A DNA stretch of 28,942 nucleotides from an uncultured Acidaminococcus sp. (lineage in GTDB: Bacteria; Bacillota; Negativicutes; Acidaminococcales; Acidaminococcaceae). The position numbers and the translations under genes were made by a program. The DNA lies in assembly GCA_905213155.1 (NCBI GenBank), contig CAJMHI010000023.1, positions 1 to 28,942 on the forward strand. The letters are read 5' to 3'. Under the pieces are notes generated by a model. It was not told the DNA's origin, searched no databases, and worked only from the letters and a program-made list of their open reading frames with translations. Position 1 is the stretch's first letter; every line of letters starts with the position of its first letter. Below are positions 1 to 8,678 of this stretch, in pieces.

Positions 1-61
1 CAGAATCTAAAGAAAGGAAAATGGTGATTTTGCTTCTGTAATTATCATACAAGTGGAAACG

Positions 62-1192
62 ATGAATAAACAACTAAGAAAAAAGACAATGGCCCTTTTA
101 CTGGCCTTTAGCCTTTCTGCCAGCTTTTTGAGCAGCGGGTGCGGCCTTGCCAGCAATAAAACAGAAACGGGGAAAGCAGCGGCAAAGCCTACCACTACCC
201 AGGAGCAGAAACTCAGCGACGCCGAAGCCAAAATGAGCTCCGCCCGCAATACACCCATCGTCCAGGCCGCTAAAAAAGTAGGCCCTGCAGTAGTGGGTAT
301 TGCCAATAAAGCCCTGGTGCGGAATTATTTTAATGGCACCCAGCAGCTGGTGGAGCAAGGTTCTGGCAGTGGCGTGATCTATGATAAAAGCGGGCTTATT
401 GCTACCAATAACCACGTGGTGGCCGGTGCCCAGGAAATTGTAGTAAGCCTGCCCAGCGGCAAAACCTATACCGGTAAAGTCCTGGGGACGGACGCCACCA
501 CCGATCTGGCAGTGGTTAAAATTGACGCCACGGAAGAACTGCCTGTAGCAGAATTCGGCGACTCCGATTCTATCATGGTGGGGGAACCTGCCATTGCTAT
601 CGGTAACCCATTGGGCATGGAATTTCGGGGCAGTGTCACCGCCGGCGTGATCAGCGCCTTAAACCGTACGTTGGATATGGGCGAGCGGACCTTTAAGCTG
701 ATCCAGACAGATGCGGCCATTAACCCCGGCAATTCCGGCGGGGCTCTGGTGAACGCAGACGGGCAGGTCATCGGCATTAACAGCGCTAAAATTGCCGCCA
801 GCGGCGTGGAAGGCATCGGTTTTGCCATTCCCATTAACGAAGCCAAGCCCATTTTGAAAGAACTGGCAGAACACGGCAAGATTGCTCGTCCGTATTTGGG
901 CGCCAGCCTGATTGATCCGGATCTGGCCAATCGCTTTGGGTTCGGTCTGGACCTGAGAGGAGGGCTGTTTGTCGCCAAATTGTTTCAAGACGGTCCTGCA
1001 TATCGTGGCGGTATTCGTCCAAACGATATTATCGTTAAGTTCAATGGCACTAAAGTCTCTACTGTTGCTGCTCTCCGGGATGCCTTGAACCAGTGCAAAG
1101 TCGGTCAGGAAGTGACCGTCACCATTCTCCGGGGTGACACGGAAGTGGATTGTCATGTAACGTTGGCAGAAATCCCCCAGAGCAACGGATGA
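62..1192 (+). CDS. htrA: HtrA/DegP-like trypsin-type serine protease with PDZ domain, probably membrane- or lipid-anchored
   Basis: Extracytoplasmic quality-control protease of the S1C (HtrA) family. Seen: a basic N terminus followed by a hydrophobic segment ending in a Ser-Ser-Gly-Cys, which could be a signal peptide or a poor lipobox. The catalytic triad is complete: His118 in NNHVVAG, Asp148 in TTDLAVV and Ser225 in GNSGG. A single C-terminal PDZ domain covers roughly residues 280-375. Length (376 aa) is normal for Gram-positive HtrA. I chose the ATG at 62; a GTG at 53 in the same frame would add three residues, and neither has a strong Shine-Dalgarno. The stop overlaps the rlmH start (ATGA), indicating translational coupling. 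htrA next to rlmH is a familiar Firmicute pairing. The promoter lies outside the window. Confidence 0.93.
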   Translation: MNKQLRKKTMALLLAFSLSASFLSSGCGLASNKTETGKAAAKPTTTQEQKLSDAEAKMSSARNTPIVQAAKKVGPAVVGIANKALVRNYFNGTQQLVEQGSGSGVIYDKSGLIATNNHVVAGAQEIVVSLPSGKTYTGKVLGTDATTDLAVVKIDATEELPVAEFGDSDSIMVGEPAIAIGNPLGMEFRGSVTAGVISALNRTLDMGERTFKLIQTDAAINPGNSGGALVNADGQVIGINSAKIAASGVEGIGFAIPINEAKPILKELAEHGKIARPYLGASLIDPDLANRFGFGLDLRGGLFVAKLFQDGPAYRGGIRPNDIIVKFNGTKVSTVAALRDALNQCKVGQEVTVTILRGDTEVDCHVTLAEIPQSNG

Positions 1193-1671
1193 TTACCATC
1201 ACCCTTGCCTGCGTAGGGAAATTAAAAGAAGACTACCTGAAAGGAGCGGGAAAAGAGTTTACCAAGCGTCTGGGTGCCTATTGCCACCTGGACATCCGCT
1301 CCATCCAGGAAGAACCTATGCCGGAGGATCCGTCTCCGGCGCTGGAAGCGCAGATCCTGGACAAAGAAACCCAACGGCTGTTAAAGCTCATCCCAGAGCG
1401 CAGCACCGTGATCCTGCTGGACCTTAAGGGCAGGGAGATTTCCTCCCCGGAGCTGGCGGACAAATTGCAGGATTATATGGTCTCCGGCGTCAGCCATCTT
1501 ACCTTTGTGATTGGGGGACCCTTTGGGTATACGGATGCCCTTAGGCAACGGGCGGATTTTCGCTGGAAGTTTTCGCCGCTGACATTTACCCACCAGATGA
1601 TCCGGATCCTGCTACTGGAGCAGATCTACCGGGCCTTTAAAATTATGCGGAAAGAAAAATACCATCATTAA
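1189..1671 (+). CDS. rlmH: 23S rRNA (pseudouridine1915-N3)-methyltransferase RlmH
   Basis: SPOUT-class methyltransferase that methylates pseudouridine 1915 in helix 69 of 23S rRNA, acting on the 70S ribosome as a dimer. The 160-residue protein matches the family length. It shows the SAM-binding knot signature FVIGGPFG, the TFTHQMIR segment and the family-typical C terminus EQIYRAFKIMRKEKYHH. The start is the ATG at 1189 within the ATGA overlap with htrA. An earlier GTG-type start at 1150 would add 13 residues that do not belong to the family. It is followed 17 nt later by citC. Confidence 0.97.
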   Translation: MITITLACVGKLKEDYLKGAGKEFTKRLGAYCHLDIRSIQEEPMPEDPSPALEAQILDKETQRLLKLIPERSTVILLDLKGREISSPELADKLQDYMVSGVSHLTFVIGGPFGYTDALRQRADFRWKFSPLTFTHQMIRILLLEQIYRAFKIMRKEKYHH

Positions 1672-1688
1672 ATAGAGAGGAGAGCGCC

Positions 1689-2735
1689 ATGAGCGAATAT
1701 ATGATCAGCCCGGTGTACCCGTCGGACAAACGGACCCAGGCTCAGGTGGATGCTCTGCTGGCCCAGGAAGGGATCCGTCGGGATGCCAATCTGGATTACA
1801 CCTGCGTCATGCTGGATTCCGACTACCAGGTGATTGCCACAGGCAGCTGTTTTGGCAATACGTTGCGGTGTATGGCCGTGGATCATAGGCATCAGGGCGA
1901 AGGGCTCATGAACGAAATGCTCTCCCACCTGGAGCAGGTGCAGTACGAACGGGGCCATCTTCACCTGTTCCTCTATACCAAAACCACCAGCGCCAAATTT
2001 TTTGGTGATATGGGCTTTTACGAAATCGCCCGCATTCCGGATCAGGTGGTTTTTATGGAAAACCGCAAGGACGGTTTTTCCCGCTATTTGGATAAACTGG
2101 TAGCAACGCAACAGGCAGGTAGCCAGGTGGGGGCCGTGGTGATGAATGCCAACCCCTTTACCCTGGGGCATCGCTACCTGGTGGAGCAGGCCGCTGCCCA
2201 CAATGCGGTGCTGCACCTATTTATGGTCAGTGAGGACAAGAGCCTTTTTCCCTATGCGGTGCGGGAAAAGTTGATCCGACTAGGAACGGCAGATTTAAGA
2301 AATATCGTGTACCACGACAGCGGGCCCTATATCATTAGTTCTGCCACGTTCCCCAGCTATTTTCAAAAAAGCGGGGAGGACGTGATATTAAGCCACGCCA
2401 ATTTGGATCTCACGATTTTCGTGCAGATTGCCCGCAAGCTGGGGATTACCGACCGCTACGTAGGGGAAGAACCCACCAGCCTTGTGACAGGGCTGTATAA
2501 TCAGGTGATGGCGCAGAAACTTCCGGAAGCAGGTATCGCCTGCCACATCGTGCCCCGCCTGCAAAAGGACGGGCAGGTAGTCAGCGCCTCTACCGTGCGG
2601 TGTGCCATCAAAGAAAACAATTGGGATCTGGTGCGCCAGCAGGTGCCGGACTCCACTTGGAAATTTCTACGCAGCGAGGCGGCAGCGCCCATCCTGAAAG
2701 CGATTCAAAAAGAGCAGGATGTTGTCCATTATTAA
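1689..2735 (+). CDS. citC: [Citrate (pro-3S)-lyase] ligase CitC
   Basis: Activates citrate lyase by ATP-dependent acetylation of the 2'-(5''-phosphoribosyl)-3'-dephospho-CoA group on the acyl carrier CitD. Seen: an N-terminal GNAT-like domain (about residues 1-135, with HRHQGEGLMNEML resembling the acetyl-CoA loop) and a nucleotidyltransferase-type domain opening with NPFTLGH (residues 155-161), the HxGH-like ATP site. Length of 348 aa is typical. A clear GAGAGGAG Shine-Dalgarno precedes the ATG at 1689. It lies 10 kb from citDEF and on the other strand, behind rlmH, whereas citC is usually the first gene of a cit operon. Its expression therefore probably follows the htrA-rlmH transcript. Confidence 0.96.
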   Translation: MSEYMISPVYPSDKRTQAQVDALLAQEGIRRDANLDYTCVMLDSDYQVIATGSCFGNTLRCMAVDHRHQGEGLMNEMLSHLEQVQYERGHLHLFLYTKTTSAKFFGDMGFYEIARIPDQVVFMENRKDGFSRYLDKLVATQQAGSQVGAVVMNANPFTLGHRYLVEQAAAHNAVLHLFMVSEDKSLFPYAVREKLIRLGTADLRNIVYHDSGPYIISSATFPSYFQKSGEDVILSHANLDLTIFVQIARKLGITDRYVGEEPTSLVTGLYNQVMAQKLPEAGIACHIVPRLQKDGQVVSASTVRCAIKENNWDLVRQQVPDSTWKFLRSEAAAPILKAIQKEQDVVHY

Positions 2736-2739
2736 GCTA

Positions 2740-2768
2740 TTGCTTTTTATGACTGTATTTGTTATCAT
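2740..2768 (+). promoter_or_regulatory. Sigma-A type promoter of the metK riboswitch transcript
   Basis: TTGCTT (2740-2745), a 17-nt spacer, then TATCAT (2763-2768), starting immediately after the citC stop. The expected start point near 2775 leaves about 15 nt before the SAM-I aptamer. Confidence 0.7.
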
Positions 2769-2789
2769 TACAAATAGCAAACTGAATAT

Positions 2790-2898
2790 AACTCATCCAG
2801 AGTGGGGGAGGGAATGGCCCAATGAACCCACAGCAACCATGGCAACTCGCCAACGGTGCTAATTCCTGCAAGACGTTCGTTTTTGTAAGATGGGAGTT
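2790..2898 (+). promoter_or_regulatory. SAM-I (S-box) riboswitch aptamer upstream of metK
   Basis: The hallmark S-box conserved blocks are present in order: AGAGTGGGGGAGGGA (from 2799), TGGCCCAATGAA, CAGCAACC, and GGTGCTAATTCCTGCA (from 2855). The closing P1 stem pairs AACTC (2790-2794) with GAGTT (2894-2898). An antiterminator can form between ATGGGAG (2890-2896) and CTCTCAT (2909-2915), which uses both the 3' side of P1 and the 5' side of the terminator. SAM binding stabilises P1, frees the terminator and turns metK off; this mechanism is known for the class and the pairing needed is visible here. Confidence 0.97.
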
Positions 2899-2905
2899 TG
2901 ATAAG

Positions 2906-2935
2906 ATGCTCTCATTTTTTGAGAGTATTTTTTTT
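2906..2935 (+). terminator. Riboswitch-controlled intrinsic terminator before metK
   Basis: A 9-bp stem, ATGCTCTCA (2906-2914) with TGAGAGTAT (2920-2928, one G-U), a T5 loop and a run of eight Ts (2928-2935). Its 5' arm overlaps the antiterminator half-site at 2909-2915. Confidence 0.93.
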
Positions 2936-2951
2936 GGAACAAGGAGGCAAC

Positions 2952-4130
2952 ATGAGAAAATTATTTACATCCGAATCCGTCACTGAAGGACATCCTGACA
3001 AAATGGCGGACCAGATTTCCGATGCAGTCCTGGATGCGATTTTAGCCCAGGATCCGCAGGCACGGGTGGCCTGTGAGACGTTAGTAACCACCGGGCAGAT
3101 TCATATTGTGGGGGAAATTTCTACTACCTGTTACGTGGATCTATCCAAGATTGCCCGGCAGACGGTAAAAGATATCGGCTATGACCGGGCCAAATACGGC
3201 TTTGACGGGGATACCTGCGGCGTCCTGGTTTCTATTGACGAGCAGTCCCCGGATATTGCCCAGGGCGTTGATGAATCCGACGAGGCAAAGCTTGGCTTGC
3301 ATGATGATGAAGACAGCATCGGCGCCGGCGATCAGGGGATGATGTTTGGCTATGCCACCGACGAGACACCGGAATTTATGCCGCTGCCCATTGCCCTTGC
3401 CCACAAATTAAGCCGCCGCCTGGCACAGGTGCGCAAGGAAGGCATTTTGTCCTATCTCCGTCCCGATGGTAAGACACAGGTCACCGTGGAATACGAGGGG
3501 GATACGCCTGTCCGGGTGAATACTATCGTGGTGTCCACCCAGCATAGCGACCAAGTGTCCATGCAGCAGCTGCGCAAGGACGTACTGGAAAAAGTGATTC
3601 GTCCCGTGGTGCCGGCAGAACTTTTGGATGAAAAAACTATTTACCACATTAATCCCACCGGGCGCTTTGTTATTGGCGGCCCTCAGGGCGATTCCGGCCT
3701 CACCGGGCGCAAGATTATTGTGGATACCTACGGCGGTATGGCCCGGCATGGGGGCGGCGCCTTCTCCGGCAAAGATCCTACCAAAGTGGACCGCAGTGCC
3801 GCCTATGCCGCCCGCTATGTGGCGAAAAACGTGGTAGCAGCCGGCCTGGCCCGCAAATGTGAAATCCAGCTGGCCTATGCCATCGGCGTGGCCCATCCGG
3901 TTTCCATTAGCGTGAATACCTTTGGTACAGCGGCCATCCCGGAAGAAAAGATCGTGGAACTCATCGAAAAGAACTTCTCCCTCACCCCGGCGGGTATCAT
4001 CAAGAGCCTGGATCTGCGGCGGCCTATCTACAAACAAACGGCGGCCTACGGGCATTTTGGCCGGACGGATATTGACTTGCCTTGGGAACACCTGGATAAG
4101 GTGGACGTGTTAAAAAAGGCACTGTTGTAA
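2952..4130 (+). CDS. metK: S-adenosylmethionine synthetase MetK
   Basis: Makes SAM from methionine and ATP; a cytosolic tetramer in the family. The 392-residue protein carries the ATP-site motif EGHPDK (residues 12-17), GAGDQGMMFGYA, and the glycine-rich loop HGGGAFSGKDPTKVDRS. The start is the ATG at 2952, preceded by AAGGAGG with good spacing. An upstream in-frame start at 2898 lies inside the riboswitch and is not credible. Expression is controlled by the SAM-I riboswitch directly upstream, closing a product-feedback loop. priA follows after 1 nt. Confidence 0.98.
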   Translation: MRKLFTSESVTEGHPDKMADQISDAVLDAILAQDPQARVACETLVTTGQIHIVGEISTTCYVDLSKIARQTVKDIGYDRAKYGFDGDTCGVLVSIDEQSPDIAQGVDESDEAKLGLHDDEDSIGAGDQGMMFGYATDETPEFMPLPIALAHKLSRRLAQVRKEGILSYLRPDGKTQVTVEYEGDTPVRVNTIVVSTQHSDQVSMQQLRKDVLEKVIRPVVPAELLDEKTIYHINPTGRFVIGGPQGDSGLTGRKIIVDTYGGMARHGGGAFSGKDPTKVDRSAAYAARYVAKNVVAAGLARKCEIQLAYAIGVAHPVSISVNTFGTAAIPEEKIVELIEKNFSLTPAGIIKSLDLRRPIYKQTAAYGHFGRTDIDLPWEHLDKVDVLKKALL

Positions 4131-4131
4131 A

Positions 4132-6360
4132 ATGGATTACGCAAAAGTGGCGGTGAATCTTACCGCCAAAAACCTGTTCCGGGAGTTCACGTACCGGGTG
4201 CCCCCAGCCCTTCAATTTTTGCAGCAGGGCTGGCGGGTGGTGGTACCTTTTGGCAAAAAAATGCTGGAAGGCTTTATCGTGGAAGAAGACAAGAACCCCG
4301 ACCTGTCTATGGAGATTCGCCCCATTCATCAGGCCCTGGGGGATGCCCCCTGGTTTGACCGGGAAATGCTCAGCACCGCCTATTGGCTGAGTCAGTATTA
4401 TATGTGCACCTTGGCAGAAGCCCTGCGGCTTTTCATCCCGGGGAAAAAGAGCATTGCCGTTAAATCCGGGGACATCCAATACAAACTCAAAGAGAAGATG
4501 GAACGCACCTTTGTGATCACCTCTTCAGGGAAGGCGGCCTATGCGGCGCAGCAGGTCCGGGGAAAGAGCCAGCTCACGGGGCTGGCTCTTTTATTGTCAG
4601 GTAGCGTGCTTTCTGCGGCAGACCTGGCCCAAAAAGGCGTGACATCTTCCGTACTCCGGGCTCTTAAGGCCAAAGGCTGGCTCGAAGAGAAAAGCCGCCG
4701 GGTGCTGCGGGATAGCTACCAGCATTACACGGTGCCCAAAGAAACCATGGATCTGACACCGGAGCAAAAAGTCGCTGTCATCCAGGTGGATACCGCGCGC
4801 AAACGCGGTGAATACCGCACGTTTCTCCTCCATGGCATCACCGGCAGCGGCAAGACAGAGGTGTATCTCCGCCTTGCGGCCCAGGCGCTTTCCGATGGGC
4901 AGCAGGTGATGGTGCTGGTGCCAGAAATCGGTCTTACCGGGCAGATCGTAAAACGTTTCAAGGCCTGGTTCGGCGACAGCGTGGCCGTGGCCCACAGCAA
5001 ACTTTCCGCCAGCGAGCGCAGCGATGTGTGGGAAAAAATGCGTAGCGGCAGGGCTCAGGTCTTAATCGGTGTCCGTTCCGCCGTCTTCTGTCCGTTTCAA
5101 AACCTGGGCCTCATTGTCATCGACGAAGAGCATGAGACCACCTACAAGCAGGAAGAGCGTCCCAGTTACCACGCCCGCCTGGTGGCCCAGTACCGGGCCC
5201 ATTATCGTAAGATTCCTGTGGTGCTAGGCAGCGCCACACCGGATTTGGAGTCCTACTATTTGGCCCGCAGCGGCACCTATACCCTTTTGCCCTTGACCCA
5301 TCGGGCCAAAGCGGGTAGCCACCTGCCGGAAGTGGCCATTGCAGATATGCGGGCAGAGCTACAGCAGGGCAATCGGGACGTTTTGTCTGCGGCTCTTAAA
5401 AACCAGTTGGAAGAGACCCTTAGTGCTGGAGAGCAGGCCATTATTCTCTTAAACCGCCGGGGTTTTTCCACCTTTGTGCTGTGCAGGGACTGCGGGGAAT
5501 CCCTGCTTTGTCCTCACTGCGCCGTGAGCCTGGTATACCATGCCAAAAAGCAGCTCATGGAGTGCCACTACTGCGGTTATACGGCGCCCGTGCCTACGGT
5601 GTGCCCTCACTGCGGCAGCAAGCGGATCCGCTTTTTTGGCACCGGAACGGAAAAGGCAGAGCAGGAGATCGCCGCACTGTCGGACCAGATCAAAATTCTC
5701 CGCATGGACCAGGATTCTACCCGGGAAAAGTTTGCCCAAGATAAGATCTTAAAAGGATTTGCTTCCGGGCGCTACAATGTGCTCCTGGGAACCCAGATGG
5801 TAGCCAAGGGCCACGACATCCCTAATGTGACACTGGTAGGTGTCCTCAGTGCCGATTCACTGCTCAATTTGCCGGATTACCGCAGCGGGGAGCGGTGCTT
5901 TGCACTTTTGACACAGGCCGCCGGACGAGCCGGGCGGGGGGATAAACCGGGCAAAGTGGTGCTCCAGGCCTACGATGCGGATAGTCCCATCCTTGCCATG
6001 GCGGCCCGGCAGGATTACGCCGGGTTTGCCCGGATGGAACTGCGAAACCGGAAAGAGCTTCACTATCCACCCTTTACCCGTTTGCTAAAAGTCACCGTGC
6101 AGCATAAAAAACAGGAAGAGGGCCTTGCCATCGCCCAAAAGCTGGTGAACGCCCTGGAAGCCTGGCAGTTAGAAACCGAGCAGGAGCTGAAAATTTTGGG
6201 CCCCTTTCCTGCCATCATTGCCAAGGTAAAGGAACTGTACAGAATCCATGTCATTCTAAAAAGCTCCCACATGAAGGCCGTCAAAGACTTTTTGAGGACA
6301 AGCGAATTTCGGGGGATGAAAAATGTGTCCTTTGACGTGGATCCCATCAGCGTTATGTAA
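4132..6360 (+). CDS. priA: Primosomal protein N', replication-restart helicase PriA
   Basis: 3'-to-5' superfamily 2 DNA helicase that reloads the replisome at stalled forks. Seen: an N-terminal DNA-binding domain; Walker A GITGSGKT (residues 235-242); DEEH Walker B box (331-334); and two zinc-binding cysteine clusters around residues 450-500 (CRDCGESLLCPHC and CHYCGY...CPHC) inserted in the helicase core. GTQMVAKGHDIPNV and QAAGRAGR follow as the late helicase motifs. Length of 742 aa fits the family. It starts 1 nt after metK with no terminator in between, so it is probably co-transcribed with metK from the riboswitch-controlled promoter. No clear terminator follows. Confidence 0.97.
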   Translation: MDYAKVAVNLTAKNLFREFTYRVPPALQFLQQGWRVVVPFGKKMLEGFIVEEDKNPDLSMEIRPIHQALGDAPWFDREMLSTAYWLSQYYMCTLAEALRLFIPGKKSIAVKSGDIQYKLKEKMERTFVITSSGKAAYAAQQVRGKSQLTGLALLLSGSVLSAADLAQKGVTSSVLRALKAKGWLEEKSRRVLRDSYQHYTVPKETMDLTPEQKVAVIQVDTARKRGEYRTFLLHGITGSGKTEVYLRLAAQALSDGQQVMVLVPEIGLTGQIVKRFKAWFGDSVAVAHSKLSASERSDVWEKMRSGRAQVLIGVRSAVFCPFQNLGLIVIDEEHETTYKQEERPSYHARLVAQYRAHYRKIPVVLGSATPDLESYYLARSGTYTLLPLTHRAKAGSHLPEVAIADMRAELQQGNRDVLSAALKNQLEETLSAGEQAIILLNRRGFSTFVLCRDCGESLLCPHCAVSLVYHAKKQLMECHYCGYTAPVPTVCPHCGSKRIRFFGTGTEKAEQEIAALSDQIKILRMDQDSTREKFAQDKILKGFASGRYNVLLGTQMVAKGHDIPNVTLVGVLSADSLLNLPDYRSGERCFALLTQAAGRAGRGDKPGKVVLQAYDADSPILAMAARQDYAGFARMELRNRKELHYPPFTRLLKVTVQHKKQEEGLAIAQKLVNALEAWQLETEQELKILGPFPAIIAKVKELYRIHVILKSSHMKAVKDFLRTSEFRGMKNVSFDVDPISVM

Positions 6361-6382
6361 CTCCTGTCCTACATCCACGTAC

Positions 6383-6398
6383 ATTCTATAAGTTGTGT
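6383..6398 (+). promoter_or_regulatory. Upstream NrdR-type box
   Basis: ATTCTATAAGTTGTGT matches about 12 of 16 positions of the NrdR box as I recall it (ACACWATATATWGTGT). It lies 42 bp, four helical turns, upstream of a second box. NrdR is a repressor of ribonucleotide reductase operons that binds tandem boxes on the same DNA face. The nrdR gene is not in the window. Confidence 0.6.
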
Positions 6399-6424
6399 CC
6401 AATGTTCACAGAAATCAATAAAAA

Positions 6425-6440
6425 ACACAATATATAGTTG
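6425..6440 (+). promoter_or_regulatory. Downstream NrdR-type box overlapping the nrdD -35
   Basis: ACACAATATATAGTTG matches about 14 of 16 positions of the NrdR consensus as I recall it. Its last three bases are also the first three of the -35 hexamer, a position suited to repression. Confidence 0.72.
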
Positions 6441-6466
6441 CTAAAAGTGGTGAAGTAGTGTAGAAT
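6438..6466 (+). promoter_or_regulatory. Promoter of nrdDG
   Basis: TTGCTA (6438-6443), a 17-nt spacer and TAGAAT (6461-6466): 5 of 6 bases match at the -10. Expected start near 6473 gives a leader of about 58 nt before nrdD. Confidence 0.75.
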
Positions 6467-6530
6467 AAAGAAGTAATTCTACTAAACAATAAGAGCTACA
6501 AATTACTAGGATCTTGGAGAGGAGCAGGAC

Positions 6531-8666
6531 ATGCAGGTTATGCAGGTTATCAAACGGGACGGCTCTACGGTCGCTTTTGACCGGAGCAAAATCGTCATCG
6601 CCATCAAAAAAGCCAACAAAGCTGTGGGAGACAGCCAGCGTCTTCCGGTACGGGATATTGAAGAAATCGCTTCCTTTGTGGAAAATAAAAACAAAAAACA
6701 CCTGTTGGTGGAAGAAATCCAGGACATGGTAGAAAAACAGATCATGATCCGGGGTAAATATGAGCTGGCCAAAGCCTATATCATTTACCGCTATACCCGG
6801 GCCATGGTCCGCAAGGCCAACACCACGGACGAATCCATCCTCAGCCTGATCAGCAATAAAAATAAAGATGTGATGGAGGAAAACTCCAACAAAAACGCCG
6901 TGATGGTGTCCACCCAGCGCGACCTAATCGCCGGGGAAGTCTCCCGGGATCTGACCCGCCGCGTCATCCTGCCGGAAAAGCTCTCCCGGGCTCATGATGA
7001 CGGCGTACTCCATTTCCATGATGCGGATTACTTCATACAGCCCATGTTCAACTGCTGCCTGGTGAATATCGGCGACATGCTGGATAACGGCACCGTGATG
7101 CACGGCAAACTCATTGAAAGCCCCAAGAGCTTCCAGGTAGCCTGCACCGTCATGACCCAGATCATTTCCTCCGTGGCCAGCGCCCAGTATGGCGGCCAGT
7201 CCGTGGATATTTCTCATTTGGGCAAATACCTGCGCCGCAGCCGGGAAAAATTCCGCCGCCGGATCATAGAAGCTACCCATGGCACCTTATCCGAGGAAGC
7301 CCTGGAAGAAGTGCTAAATGACCGGATGAAGGACGAACTCGCCAGTGGGGTGCAGACAATCCAGTATCAGATCAATACCTTAATGACTACCAATGGACAG
7401 TCTCCTTTTGTGACGCTGTTCCTCCATCTGGATCCTTCCGATCCCTACATTGAAGAGAACGCCCAGATTATCGAAGAAATCCTGCGGCAGCGCCTGGAAG
7501 GCATTAAAAACGAAGTGGGCGTTTACGTAACACCCGCTTTCCCCAAGCTGGTATACGTGCTGGATGAGGACAACTGCCTCAAAGGCGGCAAATACGACTA
7601 CCTGACCAAGCTGGCGGTGCGCTGCTCCATTAAGCGTATGTATCCGGACTATATCTCCGCCAAAAAGATGCGGGAAATCTACCAGGGCAACGTGTTCTCC
7701 CCCATGGGCTGCCGCAGTTTCCTTTCTCCCTGGAAGGACGAAAACGGTAACTACAAGTTTGAGGGGCGCTTCAACCAGGGCGTTGTCTCCATCAACCTGC
7801 CCCAGATCGGTATTTTGGCTAAAGGAGACGAGGACAAATTCTGGAGCATGCTGGATGAGCGGTTGCAGCTGTGCTACGAAGCTCTCATGGTGCGCCACAA
7901 TTCCCTAAAGGGTATCAAGAGCGATGTAAGCCCCATCCATTGGCAAAATGGCGCCATCGCCCGGCTGAAAAAGGGCGAGACCATTGATAAGCTCCTGGAA
8001 GGCGGCTATTCCACACTGAGCCTGGGGTACATCGGCCTCTACGAATGTACCAAGGCCATGAAAGGCGTCAGCCAGACCACTTCCGAAGGCGAAGAATTTG
8101 CCATGCGGGTCATGCGCCGGCTGCGCAAAGCCTGCGACGACTGGAAAGCCGAGACCGGCCTGGGCTTTGCCCTGTACGGCACGCCGGCAGAATCCCTGTG
8201 CTACCGCTTTGCCCGTATTGACAAAGAAAAATTCGGAGACATCAAGGACATTACAGACAAAGGCTACTATACCAACTCCTACCATGTGGATGTGCGGGAA
8301 CCCATTGACGCTTTCAGCAAATTCAAATTCGAAAGCCAGTTCCAGCCCATTTCCTCCGGCGGCTGCATCAGCTACGTGGAAATCCCCAACATGAAGAAGA
8401 ACCCCACCGCCGTGGAAGACGTGGTCCGTTTCATCTACGACAACATCCAGTATGCGGAGTTTAACACCAAATCCGACTACTGCCAGGAATGCGGCTACGA
8501 CGGGGAAATCATTATTAACGACAACCTGGAATGGGAATGCCCCCAGTGCCATAACAAAGACCAGTCCAAAATGAACGTCACCCGCAGGACCTGCGGCTAT
8601 TTGGGCGAAAACTTCTGGAACGTGGGCAAGACCAAGGAAATCAAGTCCCGTGTCCTTCATCTCTAA
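6531..8666 (+). CDS. nrdD: Anaerobic (class III) ribonucleoside-triphosphate reductase NrdD
   Basis: Oxygen-sensitive glycyl-radical enzyme that reduces NTPs to dNTPs. Seen: an N-terminal ATP-cone (about residues 3-95, starting VIKRDGSTVAFDRSKI), the large catalytic barrel, a C-terminal four-cysteine zinc site (CQECGYDG and CPQCHN), and the glycyl-radical loop RRTCGYLG with the predicted radical at Gly689, 22 residues from the end. Length of 711 aa equals the E. coli type. The ATG at 6531 has AGGAG six bases upstream; the first nine bases are repeated, so an ATG at 6540 is possible but worse spaced. nrdG follows after 12 nt. Two NrdR boxes on the promoter suggest dNTP-responsive repression. 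Confidence 0.98.
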   Translation: MQVMQVIKRDGSTVAFDRSKIVIAIKKANKAVGDSQRLPVRDIEEIASFVENKNKKHLLVEEIQDMVEKQIMIRGKYELAKAYIIYRYTRAMVRKANTTDESILSLISNKNKDVMEENSNKNAVMVSTQRDLIAGEVSRDLTRRVILPEKLSRAHDDGVLHFHDADYFIQPMFNCCLVNIGDMLDNGTVMHGKLIESPKSFQVACTVMTQIISSVASAQYGGQSVDISHLGKYLRRSREKFRRRIIEATHGTLSEEALEEVLNDRMKDELASGVQTIQYQINTLMTTNGQSPFVTLFLHLDPSDPYIEENAQIIEEILRQRLEGIKNEVGVYVTPAFPKLVYVLDEDNCLKGGKYDYLTKLAVRCSIKRMYPDYISAKKMREIYQGNVFSPMGCRSFLSPWKDENGNYKFEGRFNQGVVSINLPQIGILAKGDEDKFWSMLDERLQLCYEALMVRHNSLKGIKSDVSPIHWQNGAIARLKKGETIDKLLEGGYSTLSLGYIGLYECTKAMKGVSQTTSEGEEFAMRVMRRLRKACDDWKAETGLGFALYGTPAESLCYRFARIDKEKFGDIKDITDKGYYTNSYHVDVREPIDAFSKFKFESQFQPISSGGCISYVEIPNMKKNPTAVEDVVRFIYDNIQYAEFNTKSDYCQECGYDGEIIINDNLEWECPQCHNKDQSKMNVTRRTCGYLGENFWNVGKTKEIKSRVLHL

Positions 8667-8678
8667 GGGGGCGGCAGC

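Noticed and set aside
21..41. Six-codon frame (ATG GTG ATT TTG CTT CTG TAA) behind AGAAAGGAAA before htrA, possible leader peptide.
   Set aside because: Too short to judge, at the window edge, and no attenuator structure follows.
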